Source: Halodesulfovibrio marinisediminis DSM 17456 | GTDB taxonomy: Bacteria > Desulfobacterota > Desulfovibrionia > Desulfovibrionales > Desulfovibrionaceae | DNA length: 64,000 bases | NCBI RefSeq assembly: GCF_900129975.1 | Contig: NZ_FSRG01000003.1 | Coordinates: forward strand, 186,001 to 250,000 | Direction: 5' to 3' | In this document: piece by piece, positions 33,192 to 41,839 of the stretch | How the letters are laid out: each line of letters starts with the position of its first letter | How positions within the stretch are numbered: position 1 is the stretch's first letter | Translations under genes and position numbers: made by a program | The notes under the pieces: generated by a model | Told to the model about the DNA's origin: nothing | The model's input: the letters and a program-made list of their open reading frames with translations, nothing else | Database searches by the model: none

Positions 33192-33233
33192 AAAAAGGCT
33201 ATTCCAAACATGTTGGAACAGCCTTTTTTATTT
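33192..33233 (+). terminator. Terminator-like hairpin between the two inverted repeats
   Basis: A 16-bp stem with one mismatch, five-base loop and T run. Flanking A and T make it usable in both directions. It is about 205 bases beyond the SDR stop. Confidence 0.8.
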
Positions 33234-33284
33234 CACGAAAGGTAGTGAGGTATAAACCGCGAAGTTGAGTAAAAAACAGGAAAG

Positions 33285-33407
33285 CCTCGCAGATAAAAGT
33301 CTTTGGAGAGTCCAGAGAAGCCTTTCTACAGAGCCTTAGCCGTTCTCGAAGAATGAGAGATTACGGATAAGGGCAGTGAAACAAGGCTCTTTTTGGCCGC
33401 CGGAGGC
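33285..33407 (-). repeat. Diverged inverted repeat, copy 2
   Basis: The inverted partner of 33015-33136, with the same leading 12-base motif at 33396-33407. It lies just beyond the end of the YcaO gene. Confidence 0.65.
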
Positions 33408-33474
33408 AGAAAACCCACCGTCGAAGACGTCATGCTGGCAAGCGCCACCGAAAGCATTGCCAGATCAGGTCTGG

Positions 33475-35193
33475 CTAGTCTTCCATACGCAGGTAGTTAG
33501 TAAATAACCTGCGGCTAACGCGGGTAAACGAGTCGAAGTCGGCTGTAAGTTCCATGTTTGGAATAAGCGCTTTGACTACAGGGAACTGTAAGTCCTTGCG
33601 TGCAAGCTCAACATAGACTGGTCGTCTGTTGTTGGCGATGAGCATTTTTTCCAGCATCTGCACGTTGCGGATAGGATCTTCCATGGAAACGTTAGGAAGA
33701 TCTTCCTGCTTACGTGTTTCTAGTCCACGAAGCGCTGGTGCAGATGGAGGGCTTTGTGGATAAGGGTATGGTGTTTCTGTTAATGCAGATACGATGGCTC
33801 TTCTGCCATCCAGACCGGCACCAGTTCCGCGGTAAACTTCACCGCGTTTGCCCATGACGAATGCGTAGTAGCATGGGATGCCGAATTCCGTAGTGATGTC
33901 CTGAAACATCACATGCACGCCTCGTGCTGCGTAGTCGTTGAGCAGCATGTTGAGTTTAGGATCTTCTGTAGTAAGCGTGAAGCATTCTTTTTTATCGAAA
34001 GGCTTCGTTGCTTCAGCATCGCGTTCAAAAATTTCCATGAGTGCTGCAACCTTTGCCTCTTCGAGAATGTTGCCGGAAGCAAGGCCTGTTGAGCCTGGTG
34101 AAGAGAAGAGAGAGACTTCGTCTAAGTTGCAGAACATGTACACCATCTGAACAGGAACAAGGATTGACTCGTAACCTTCGCCTTCCAGTTTCGGGGTGTG
34201 TCCTTCCATCCAGTAAAGCTTTTCATCTTCGTACGGAACTTCAAGCGAGAGTAAATTTGGATCGAACGCCGCAATGCCTTGTTCTACCAGTTCAGAGTAG
34301 CGAGCGTGTGTCAGCGGATGATCTTTGAGAGTGTTAAGTACGCCTGCTTCGTCAAAGGAGACGAAGGATGATGAACGCTCAACTATTTCCATAGTCAGAC
34401 CAACTCGTGCGTCTGCTAATGCGAGTCCGCGTCCATAAGAGGTAGCGAGTCCTTGCAGCGTATAGTCTAGAGAACCGTTTTTTATGGATAGATCAATGTT
34501 CCAACGGCGTAACAGAGCGATAGGGGACAGAGAGGCAATATGTCGCATCTCAACATCAGCAAACAAAGGTGTTTCATTAAGTCTGCTGAGTGCAAGGTCT
34601 GTTGTTTCCTGTGCTGGTGGACGTGACCACGGATTGCCGTATGAAGTTTGTAGAAGTTCTTCACGAATTGTTGCAGCGGTTACGAACTCTTCTGTGCTAG
34701 GCCCGTAGAGCATTGGCAGGTCAAAATCTTCTGCAACCTCTGGCAGAGGCAGCATGCGGTGTTCGTGAATGTTTTCTTTGAACTTGGTAATCCATGCAAG
34801 ATGATTATACCTATCTTCGCGCTTGAACCAGCGGATGTAGATAAGGGGAGTATGTTCCTGCAATTGCTCGGTAGCATCATCAGGAAACAGAGGAAGCATT
34901 TTGGAAAACTTACCGTACAGGAGGCATGTTTCATACAGCAGCGCTGCAAGAACAGGTTTGATAATGGTGTAGTCTTGCACGGCAGTTTTGAGCAGCGCTT
35001 TGAATTTCTTTTGATCAAAGTTCTGAATGCTGGTCAGCAGGTATTTATGCATAAAATCGTCGAGCGGATGCTCTTCAAGGTATGCGAGGGCTTCTTCAAA
35101 TGTAATATCTGCTGGCGGTTCGCAGGAAACATATCCAACGGTGCCAACTGTATCAGAAAGATTGAATTTATATTTCATTGATGACGACATCAT
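33475..35193 (-). CDS. Stand-alone YcaO-domain protein
   Basis: A 572-residue protein. The N-terminal 160 residues are helical and lack a clear family. The YcaO ATP-binding core follows: SYGRGLALADARVGLTMEIVE-type motif near 245-265, ASGNILEEAKVAALMEIFERD near 360-380, and GTGAGLDGRRAIVSALTET near 440-458. YcaO enzymes activate amide backbones with ATP to make azolines or thioamides, or assist RimO-type ribosomal protein modification. No TfuA, precursor peptide or cyclodehydratase partner is adjacent. GGGAG precedes two adjacent ATG codons; the second (35190) is equally possible. The third motif has TPYPYP where an Arg-bearing helix is more usual. Confidence 0.86.
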   Translation of the reverse strand: MMSSSMKYKFNLSDTVGTVGYVSCEPPADITFEEALAYLEEHPLDDFMHKYLLTSIQNFDQKKFKALLKTAVQDYTIIKPVLAALLYETCLLYGKFSKMLPLFPDDATEQLQEHTPLIYIRWFKREDRYNHLAWITKFKENIHEHRMLPLPEVAEDFDLPMLYGPSTEEFVTAATIREELLQTSYGNPWSRPPAQETTDLALSRLNETPLFADVEMRHIASLSPIALLRRWNIDLSIKNGSLDYTLQGLATSYGRGLALADARVGLTMEIVERSSSFVSFDEAGVLNTLKDHPLTHARYSELVEQGIAAFDPNLLSLEVPYEDEKLYWMEGHTPKLEGEGYESILVPVQMVYMFCNLDEVSLFSSPGSTGLASGNILEEAKVAALMEIFERDAEATKPFDKKECFTLTTEDPKLNMLLNDYAARGVHVMFQDITTEFGIPCYYAFVMGKRGEVYRGTGAGLDGRRAIVSALTETPYPYPQSPPSAPALRGLETRKQEDLPNVSMEDPIRNVQMLEKMLIANNRRPVYVELARKDLQFPVVKALIPNMELTADFDSFTRVSRRLFTNYLRMED

Positions 35194-35378
35194 ATACTCC
35201 CATATTCTATGAATGAGGCGTTATAGCGTATGTTTTTACGGTGGACAATGGATGCCGTGAACAATAAATGAATACTAACACGCTGTGCCGGTTCGGTTGA
35301 ATGAGCTGTTATTGGACTGAGTGATATTCTGAACGAGTATTTCAGCATGCATATGCTGATGTTATAAGAGGGAAAGAT

Positions 35379-36236
35379 ATGCGATATTTTGGTGCCCATA
35401 TGTCCATTGCGGGTGGATTGGATAAAGCTATTGAACGCATTATGCGTGTAAATGGAACCGCCTTGCAGATATTTTCGAAGAATCAGCGCCAGTGGAAATC
35501 TAAGCCGTTGGAGCAAAAACAGATTGATGCGTTTATCGGAGCTTGTAAGGATTGGGGTGATTACCCCATTGCCGCACATGATTCGTATTTGATCAACCTT
35601 GGCTCGCCAAAAGAAGAGGGCGTAGAAAAATCTGTTGCGGCATTTTCGCATGAGCTTGAACGTGCAGAACAGTTGAATATTCCTTACGTGGTGATGCATC
35701 CGGGGGCGCATCTGGGGAGCAATGTCGATGAGGCCTTGGAGCGCGTAGCTAAGAATCTGGACAGGGCGTTTTATGACTCTCGCACAGAGCGAGTGATGGT
35801 TTTGTTGGAAAATACAGCAGGACAGGGAACAACGCTTGGGCGATCTTTTGATGAGCTTGCAGTCGTTATTCAGCACTCTAGGAATGCTGACAGACTTGGG
35901 GTGTGTGTTGATACATGTCATGCTTATGCTGCCGGTTATGATCTTACTACTGATGAAGGATATGCTGCGACGTTTGCTGAGTTTGAGTCAACAGTTGGGC
36001 TGAGTCGTCTTAAATTTATGCATGTTAATGATTCAAAAGGAGCATTGGGAAGCCATCTTGATAGGCATGACCATATTGGGCATGGTTTGTTGGGAGAAGA
36101 AACCTTTGCCCGTATAGTTAACGATCCAAGATTTATTGATTTACCTATGGTGCTTGAAACACCAAAAGGTGAAGACCTTGCTGAAGATGTAGAAAACCTG
36201 AACAAGCTATATGGTTTGATTATTGCGCAGGTTTAA
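35379..36236 (+). CDS. nfo: Endonuclease IV
   Basis: A 285-residue zinc-dependent AP endonuclease for base excision repair. Motifs: GAHMSIAGGL (about 5-14), MHPGAHLG (about 105-112), LLENTAGQG (about 143-151), CVDTCHAYAAGYDL (about 176-189) and the late HVNDSKGALGSHLDRHDHIGHG region (abridged; KGALGSHLDRHDHIG), which supply the three-zinc site. The length is normal. It is divergent from the YcaO gene with 185 bases between. Confidence 0.96.
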   Translation: MRYFGAHMSIAGGLDKAIERIMRVNGTALQIFSKNQRQWKSKPLEQKQIDAFIGACKDWGDYPIAAHDSYLINLGSPKEEGVEKSVAAFSHELERAEQLNIPYVVMHPGAHLGSNVDEALERVAKNLDRAFYDSRTERVMVLLENTAGQGTTLGRSFDELAVVIQHSRNADRLGVCVDTCHAYAAGYDLTTDEGYAATFAEFESTVGLSRLKFMHVNDSKGALGSHLDRHDHIGHGLLGEETFARIVNDPRFIDLPMVLETPKGEDLAEDVENLNKLYGLIIAQV

Positions 36237-36758
36237 CGTAGCTTTAAATAGATGCGTCAAGAGGGAATGAAGTAGAGGTTAGTCGTTTTGCAAGGTTGTT
36301 ATATTGCAAAAATCTATACTTTTTACGAAATAATGTTTTTTTTACTTGTCTTGGCGATATTCTCATTTTAGTAACTAATTGCTGACATTATTTCGTGATG
36401 TTGAAGCATTAAGTATTCTGGTTTGTAGGGATGCATGCAGAAGGCATTTTTCGGGGGCTACTCGTATGTCACTGTAGACACCAGTTGTACTTTGAAGAGA
36501 GCACAGGTTGTTGGGTTCTGTCTCTCTTTAGCTTTCAATGCGATATAGTGTCAGCTTTTTTTATTGCTTTAAAATAAAACTTATAGTGTTTCTTTGTATC
36601 TAATATTGAATTTATGAAAGATAGATAAAAATTGTTTTGTACTGTATTGGTGATTACTATCTAGTATATTAGATGTAATTTTATCTTCAATTGTAGGCTA
36701 AATTTTTTAGACTATGTATTTTACTATTTACTCATAATTTTTTTGTTCAAGGTTTAAC
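36237..36758. other. AT-rich intergenic region
   Basis: About 520 bases between nfo and the YgjV gene. Strongly AT-rich, without a credible frame, hairpin terminator or repeat. It probably holds the promoter of the YgjV gene. Confidence 0.5.
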
Positions 36759-37280
36759 ATGTCTGTATTTGCAATATCACAAATGCTTGTAGGTGTAGCA
36801 CTGATTTTTGATATTCTTTCTTTCCAGTTTAAGAATAGAAAATATATTTTACTTTCAATTGCTGCTGCATGCTTTTTTATGGCAGTGCATTTTTTGCTGC
36901 TGGAACAATGGACAGCAACAGTTCTTATGGCAGTATCTGCTGTGCGATATGCAGTTAGTGGGTATACAACAGAGCGCAGATGGATGTATTTTTTCTGTGC
37001 CATAGCTGTGCTGGGTACAATTTGGACATATACAGGCTTGGTTAGTATCTTGAGCTTTGGGGCAACCTTTGTACTCACAATAGCAGCCTTTTCTAAGACA
37101 GATAAGCGGTTGCGTGAGATTACATTTTTTGGTGTCGCACTGTGGATTGTGCATAATATAGTTGTCTGGTCGCCGTCTGCTATTGGGCTTGAGAGCTTCT
37201 TCTTTATGAGTAATGTTGTTGGTTACTACAGATATTATATGCGTCCTGCCAAGACTGAGTTGGTCTTGGAGCAGGAATAA
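36759..37280 (+). CDS. YgjV-family inner-membrane protein
   Basis: A 173-residue protein with about six short membrane helices. The arrangement ISQMLVGVALIFDILSFQFKNRK at the start (abridged to LIFDILSFQFKNRK) and FFMSNVVGYYRYY at the end matches the YgjV family, whose function is unknown. AAGG precedes the ATG. It is monocistronic, ending at a strong terminator. Confidence 0.83.
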   Translation: MSVFAISQMLVGVALIFDILSFQFKNRKYILLSIAAACFFMAVHFLLLEQWTATVLMAVSAVRYAVSGYTTERRWMYFFCAIAVLGTIWTYTGLVSILSFGATFVLTIAAFSKTDKRLREITFFGVALWIVHNIVVWSPSAIGLESFFFMSNVVGYYRYYMRPAKTELVLEQE

Positions 37281-37305
37281 CAGGTTCTAGTTTGTTGAAA
37301 GATAC

Positions 37306-37333
37306 GCCCCGCATTTGTGCGGGGCTTTTTTTT
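37306..37333 (+). terminator. Terminator after the YgjV gene
   Basis: An 8-bp GC-rich stem (37306-37313 with 37318-37325) followed by eight T. Confidence 0.95.
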
Positions 37334-37515
37334 GTCCTGTGACCTCCGAGATAAAAAAGTAATGGTGCGCATCTGACCATGTTCAGGGAGGTTGCGGCTG
37401 CGCGTATGTTTTTTGGGGGAAATTACTAAAGATATAATGCGGATACGTTCTTTACGTGGTAGTATTGATCAATTGTTTTGGGATCACCCTTTAATTATTG
37501 GCAAAGGGGAGGTTT

Positions 37516-38073
37516 ATGCCTCAGAGCAGCGATAGGAAATATAGAAAAAAACTATTGTTGGTAGGGGGTGTATCCGGTGTTGTATTAAGTGTTCTTCTCG
37601 TCTTGGCCTCAGGTCATATGATTACGCTGACGAACACTGATACCTTTTGCATAACATGCCATTCTATGAAGCCATTCAGGAAGGCATGGCTTGCCTCGGC
37701 ACATGGGGGGAATAACCCTCAAGGGGTTGTTGCTCAATGCGTGGATTGTCATCTGCCACATGGCACTCTCGTAGAGTACGTTTCAGCAAAAGCGTATACC
37801 GGTGCACGCGATATTATCATGAATATGATCATCGACCCCTATACGTATGACTGGTCTGAGCGGCGAAAGTTCCGTGAGGAGTACACGTACGAATCTTCTT
37901 GTAAGAAATGTCATGCCAATTTGTTGTCCCCTAAAATGGGCTTAAAAGCCATTTTAGCGCATCGAGAATATTTACGTGAAGAAAATAAATTGAAGTGCGT
38001 TAAGTGCCACGAACATGTGGGACATAAGGACATGATGTTTTACGTGAACCAGTATTTCAACAGGGATTCATAA
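37516..38073 (+). CDS. NapC/NirT-type tetraheme quinol dehydrogenase
   Basis: A 185-residue membrane-anchored c-type cytochrome. One N-terminal helix (about 12-32) is followed by four CxxCH sites at 45-49, 75-79, 129-133 and 161-165. The family takes electrons from menaquinol and passes them to a periplasmic partner, here the octaheme protein encoded 44 bases downstream. It resembles NrfH and HaoC-type proteins. GGGAGG precedes the ATG at 37516. An ATTGATCAAT palindrome (37464-37473) about 45 bases upstream might be a regulator site. Confidence 0.92.
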   Translation: MPQSSDRKYRKKLLLVGGVSGVVLSVLLVLASGHMITLTNTDTFCITCHSMKPFRKAWLASAHGGNNPQGVVAQCVDCHLPHGTLVEYVSAKAYTGARDIIMNMIIDPYTYDWSERRKFREEYTYESSCKKCHANLLSPKMGLKAILAHREYLREENKLKCVKCHEHVGHKDMMFYVNQYFNRDS

Positions 38074-38117
38074 TCGTAACAACGGATGAAAACCTGAAAG
38101 TGTGTGGAGGAAATGGA

Positions 38118-39512
38118 ATGAACATACGGAGGACTTTGGTAATCCTACTTGGAATGGTGATCTGTTGCATGCTGGGCGCGGGATCTGTCGCGGCTGAGGA
38201 GAAGGTGCAGCAAAAAACACCAAAAGCCACATCGCAAGGGGATGCAACCCTTGGAGGATTGCATAAGCAGATTCTCGTTGAGCGTGGTTTTTCTGAAGCA
38301 GCTAAAAAATGTATCGAATGTCACTCAAAAGAAACTCCCGGGATTGTAGATAACTGGAGAAACGGGCGCATGGCGCATGCGCAGGTCTCTTGTTATGACT
38401 GTCACGTAGTGGAAAAAACATCACCTATGGCTAGCCAGTGTGAAGGTGTGCGTGGAACAAACATTTATACCAGTCCAATGGTATCTTCAAAGACCTGTTC
38501 TCGTTGCCACCCTGTGGAAGTTTCACAGTTCTTAGAAAGCTCCCATTCTACACCGGCATCCGAGCCTGTTATGAATAACCCTACCTTCGATAAGTTGATG
38601 TACTACTACGAAGGCCTCGAATTTACTGGTGTCGATCGTAATACCCCTGAAGGTAGAGCTCCGCGTGCATCCGGTTGTCAGATGTGTCACGGCACCATCA
38701 TTGAGCTAGGTGCAGACAATAAGCCAATCAATATGACATGGCCTGCGGGGCCAGGTCAGCGTTATCCAGACGGCTCAGTTGGTAACTGTTCTGTTTGTCA
38801 TACCCGTCATATGTTCTCCATTGCGGAAGCTCGTAAGCCTGAATCATGTGGTACATGCCACCTTGGGCCTGACCATCCGAATATTGAAATTTACGAACAG
38901 TCTAAACATGGTCAAGTTTATGGTGCCCACGGTGAAAAATGGAACTTTAATGCAGCTCCGGATACATGGGAACCGGGTGATTATGATGCTCCAACCTGTG
39001 CAGTATGTCACTTGAGCGGGATAGGAGAATTGAGCACTACCCATAACCCAGAGACTCGCTTGAAGTGGAAGCTCTATAGTAAACGTTCTGAAATTCGTAA
39101 AGGCGATCGCGGTAACGGTGAAGAAGGTGGAAAACGCATGCGTAAGGTATGTAAAAACTGTCACTCCACCTTGCATACTAATGCAACAATGGAAACGCTT
39201 GATGCTTCTGTGAAACTCTACAATATCTACTGGGATAAAGCGGTAGCTATGAAGAAAGAACTCGCAGACAAAAAACTCCTCGGCGATGATCCTTGGAGAG
39301 ATGGCTTCCAGCGTATGATGTACTACCTGTGGCATCATGAAGGCCGCCGTGCCCGTCAGGGTGCAGCTATGAATGGTCCTGACTATGCACACTGGCATGG
39401 TTTCTTCCAGATGTTCCAGATGTTCATGGACATGCAGGCCATTCGTGACTGGCGTATTAAAAATGGTAAAATCGAAGACCTGAGCAACGTAGCTTGCCCT
39501 GGTCCTGATTAG
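38118..39512 (+). CDS. Periplasmic octaheme cytochrome c, HAO-like
   Basis: A 464-residue protein with a signal peptide (cleavage after VAA near 26) and eight CxxCH motifs at 65, 92, 127, 187, 224, 244, 294 and 345. The GPDHP segment after heme 6 and the C-terminal [10 protein letters not shown] are typical of the hydroxylamine oxidoreductase family. Coupling to a NapC-type quinol dehydrogenase points to a reductive role (nitrite or hydroxylamine to ammonia), as proposed for HaoCA of epsilonproteobacteria. Whether the cross-linking Tyr of oxidative HAO is present (Y423 is a candidate) needs an alignment. GGAGG precedes the ATG at 38118. Confidence 0.9.
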   Translation: MNIRRTLVILLGMVICCMLGAGSVAAEEKVQQKTPKATSQGDATLGGLHKQILVERGFSEAAKKCIECHSKETPGIVDNWRNGRMAHAQVSCYDCHVVEKTSPMASQCEGVRGTNIYTSPMVSSKTCSRCHPVEVSQFLESSHSTPASEPVMNNPTFDKLMYYYEGLEFTGVDRNTPEGRAPRASGCQMCHGTIIELGADNKPINMTWPAGPGQRYPDGSVGNCSVCHTRHMFSIAEARKPESCGTCHLGPDHPNIEIYEQSKHGQVYGAHGEKWNFNAAPDTWEPGDYDAPTCAVCHLSGIGELSTTHNPETRLKWKLYSKRSEIRKGDRGNGEEGGKRMRKVCKNCHSTLHTNATMETLDASVKLYNIYWDKAVAMKKELADKKLLGDDPWRDGFQRMMYYLWHHEGRRARQGAAMNGPDYAHWHGFFQMFQMFMDMQAIRDWRIKNGKIEDLSNVACPGPD

Positions 39513-39539
39513 TAGGTCATGGTCGTAATCTAATAAAAG

Positions 39540-39566
39540 AAAGCCCGCTGGTTCCAGCGGGCTTTC
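39540..39566 (+). terminator. Terminator after the octaheme gene
   Basis: A GC-rich 8-bp stem (39543-39550 with 39555-39562), four-base loop, short T-rich tail. Confidence 0.87.
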
Positions 39567-39642
39567 TTCTTGTTGTCTGTATGATTCGACGAACCGTTCC
39601 GTGAACTTGCTACGGAGTTTGGCATGTCAAACTAGGGGGAGG

Positions 39643-40092
39643 CTATTCGGAAGGAACGCCTTTGAAAGAAGGCAGCAGTGCTTTTTTCGCAAGTTTAGCG
39701 TCAACTGTGAGAAGAGGGCCTTGCTCAGTTTCGTGCACTTTATAGTCAGTAATAACGCGCAGGTCGTTTGGATACATTACTTCTTTCTGACGAACCATTT
39801 CTTCTACAATATCAACAAGAGTAGTTTTTGTTTCGTCTGTGAGATCAAACTGTTCTAGAGAGCGGTGCAGGCCGTCTTCCCAGCGGTCGCGTGGAAGGAA
39901 TGATGCGTTCCATGCAAAGACGCCAAGACCGATGGCATTGTCATCACCGCTTAAGCTTTCAGATTCTGCCAGAAGCGGCTTACAAAACTTCATTACGGTG
40001 TCGGAAAAGTCGTCAGCAGTAGATGCTTTTCGGCGTTTGATAGCTGCAATGCGTTTTTTCAGCTTCTGTTGCTCTTTTTTGGATTTAGCCAT
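39643..40092 (-). CDS. Hypothetical soluble protein
   Basis: A 149-residue protein with a very basic N-terminus (MAKSKKEQQKLKKRIAAIKRRK) (abridged view: Lys/Arg-rich first 22 residues) and an acidic remainder including FAWNASFLPRDRWEDGL near 58-74. No family recognised. GGAG precedes the ATG at 40092. It is the last gene of a possible three-gene run with the short ORF at 40085 and the NikL-like gene. Confidence 0.7.
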   Translation of the reverse strand: MAKSKKEQQKLKKRIAAIKRRKASTADDFSDTVMKFCKPLLAESESLSGDDNAIGLGVFAWNASFLPRDRWEDGLHRSLEQFDLTDETKTTLVDIVEEMVRQKEVMYPNDLRVITDYKVHETEQGPLLTVDAKLAKKALLPSFKGVPSE

Positions 40093-40375
40093 GCGAGGCT
40101 CCTTTTTCATAAGATGTCTGCCGCGTCATAGTGTTTTTATGAAAGAAGAGCAATACACCACAGTACAGCAGAGAGTAGTCAGTTTGCAAAGCTGTTTTAG
40201 CGGTTGAGACAACCTCGTGTAGTGCTAGACCCGAGAAAAAGTTTTGGAAGAAGTCCCGGTAAGTCCATGTTAGAAATAGACTCGTTCCAAGTAACACAAG
40301 CCAACAGTAGGTGTTTTTTTGATCTGTATGGAAACAAGTACCCGAGGCGTGCGCTGCAGAGCTCGGGTTTGTCAT
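40085..40375 (-). CDS. Possible small membrane protein, doubtful
   Basis: A 96-residue frame with one fairly hydrophobic stretch (CWLVLLGTSLFLTW) and a second weaker one. It fits between the NikL-like gene (9 bases) and the gene at 39643 (8-base overlap), which is operon-like spacing. There is no good ribosome binding site and no recognised family, so it may not be expressed. Confidence 0.35.
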   Translation of the reverse strand: MTNPSSAAHASGTCFHTDQKNTYCWLVLLGTSLFLTWTYRDFFQNFFSGLALHEVVSTAKTALQTDYSLLYCGVLLFFHKNTMTRQTSYEKGASHG

Positions 40376-40384
40376 TAAGTTGAG

Positions 40385-41050
40385 TTACGCTTTCTTACGA
40401 TAATGCATGAATGCTGCCAGTCCGAGGAGACCTAGAATGTAGCCGATGCCGCCGAAAATATCCTTAATGGTTGTTTTCGGTTGAAGGATCTGTGCATTTA
40501 GTTTGGAAACTTGTGCTTTCAGTGGAGCAATTTCTTGTCGCACAGCATCACGAATAAGTTTGTCCAGTTCTGTCTTAGTCAGTGTAACGGTTGTGCTGGA
40601 GGAAGCGTTTGTTTGTGTAGACAGCTGCACGGGCGTTTGAGGCTGTACTGACGTTTCTGGCTTTGAAGAAGTAGGAGTAGTTTTGGTCGAAGTTGCAGGC
40701 AGGGGGGGCGCATCAGCAAAATCTTCTGTTTCCAGCGTCCATGAACCTGCGTGGCCTTGACCAGCGTCAAGTGCAATAACAATAGGATCTTTACTTTGTA
40801 TTGCATCAGCAGGGAGTGTGAAAGACCATTCCCCGTTATTGTTGGTGGTGCCTTTTGCGATTACTTTTCCTGTCTTTTTATCCGTAGCAGTTATAGCACT
40901 CTTTTGTGCCCTGTTTCCACTTGAAAAGAACGATTCAGAATGTACCATATTTCCTTCTACCCAGGCAAAAACATTTACCCTGTGGGCAAGGGCAGAGGTA
41001 GTAAGAATGCAGGTGAGGATAAAGACAAAAAGGATAGTTGATAAGCGCAT
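40385..41050 (-). CDS. Exported NikL/CbiL-like nickel or cobalt transport accessory protein
   Basis: A 221-residue protein with a signal peptide cleaved before HRVNVFAWVEG, exposing an N-terminal His as in NikL/CbiL-type accessory proteins. A beta-sandwich domain (about 22-105), a Thr/Ser/Pro-rich linker (about 108-150), a helical stretch and a C-terminal membrane helix (IGYILGLLGLAAFMHY) with a basic end follow. These proteins help ECF-type nickel/cobalt importers. The usual CbiM/NikM, Q and O genes are not adjacent, so it is an orphan here. AGGAG precedes the ATG at 41050. Confidence 0.75.
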   Translation of the reverse strand: MRLSTILFVFILTCILTTSALAHRVNVFAWVEGNMVHSESFFSSGNRAQKSAITATDKKTGKVIAKGTTNNNGEWSFTLPADAIQSKDPIVIALDAGQGHAGSWTLETEDFADAPPLPATSTKTTPTSSKPETSVQPQTPVQLSTQTNASSSTTVTLTKTELDKLIRDAVRQEIAPLKAQVSKLNAQILQPKTTIKDIFGGIGYILGLLGLAAFMHYRKKA

Positions 41051-41285
41051 GGCTGACTCCTCTGTGCTGTTTGTTTTTTGAGACCAAGGCAGGTTGAAGG
41101 TGTGCGTCCGTATTCGAACAATTTGCTCGTGTGACGATATAGAAAAAAGTAACACGCATCAAGTGGTGTGTTTTCTATAGGATACAGGTGAAGGATCTAA
41201 CAAACTTAGTGATTTCTTTTATAAAAATAAAATTGGTTAAATAAACAGCTTTACAGGATTGTTAATTCTGACTATACATGTTGAA

Positions 41286-41382
41286 ACAGCTAGGGGAGCC
41301 TTGAGAGGCTGAGAGTGAGCGTAAGAGTTCTGACCCTTGAACCTGATGTGGTTTGTACCACCGTAGGGAAGCACTAAGCTAA
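41286..41382 (+). ncRNA. TPP riboswitch, first of two in tandem
   Basis: The conserved thi-box elements are in order: AGGGGAGCC, GGCTGAGAGTGAG, GACCCTTGAACCTGATGTGG and ACCGTAGGGAAGC, closed by an AGCT/AGCT P1 helix. It binds thiamin pyrophosphate and should control thiSGHFE by the terminator that follows. Confidence 0.95.
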
Positions 41383-41391
41383 AAGAACAAT

Positions 41392-41421
41392 AAGCTTATC
41401 CTACGGGGTAAGCTTTTTTTT
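41392..41421 (+). terminator. Terminator of the first TPP riboswitch
   Basis: A 10-bp stem (41392-41401 with 41406-41415, one G-U) and T run, ten bases after the first aptamer. Confidence 0.92.
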
Positions 41422-41475
41422 ATGCCTGTAGCATAAAACGCACAATGTTTTATGAGATACAGGGTGTGTCTACAT

Positions 41476-41563
41476 ACAGCTGGGGGAGCCTTCGGGCTGA
41501 GAGTGAACATAGCGTTCAGACCCTTTGAACCTGACGCGGTTTATACCGCCGGAGGAAGGCTGA
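41476..41563 (+). ncRNA. TPP riboswitch, second of two in tandem
   Basis: A second complete thi-box: GGGGGAGCC, GGGCTGAGAGTGAAC, GACCCTTTGAACCTGACGCGG and ACCGCCGGAGGAAGGC, closed by a CAGC/GCTG P1. It is clearly a relative of the first copy but has diverged in P3 and P1. Confidence 0.95.
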
Positions 41564-41581
41564 GTTCTTAACTCGTATTCT

Positions 41582-41609
41582 AAGCTTGCCTTCGTGCAAG
41601 CTTTTTTTA
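41582..41609 (+). terminator. Terminator of the second TPP riboswitch
   Basis: An 8-bp stem (41582-41589 with 41596-41603) and T run, 30 bases before the thiS start. Confidence 0.92.
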
Positions 41610-41638
41610 TGCGATTAAAGCAGCAAAGGAACCCTACA

Positions 41639-41839
41639 ATGCAGCTAACTGTAAATGGTCAGATGCAAGAATGCAATGACGACACAACCCTGCTTGAATA
41701 TCTGCAGGGCAACGGCGTGGATGTAAAAGCGGTTGTCGTGGAACTGAATCGAACCGTTGTGATGGCTGATGATTTTGGAACTACCGTACTTAATGACGGG
41801 GATGTATTGGAAATCCTGCAATTCGTAGGAGGGGGCTAA
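41639..41839 (+). CDS. thiS: ThiS sulfur carrier protein
   Basis: A 66-residue ubiquitin-like protein ending FVGGG, so the Gly-Gly tail needed for thiocarboxylate formation is present. It donates sulfur for the thiazole of thiamin. Core features: MQLTVNGQ start, [11 protein letters not shown] near 20-30 and [11 protein letters not shown] end. AAAGGA stands before the ATG. Its stop overlaps the thiG start (TAATG). It is the first gene after two TPP riboswitches. Confidence 0.96.
   Translation: MQLTVNGQMQECNDDTTLLEYLQGNGVDVKAVVVELNRTVVMADDFGTTVLNDGDVLEILQFVGGG

Noticed and set aside
35190-35921. Open frame of 243 codons on the minus strand
   Set aside because: It lies entirely opposite nfo and its leader; the nfo product is unmistakable and the opposite frame has no family signature.
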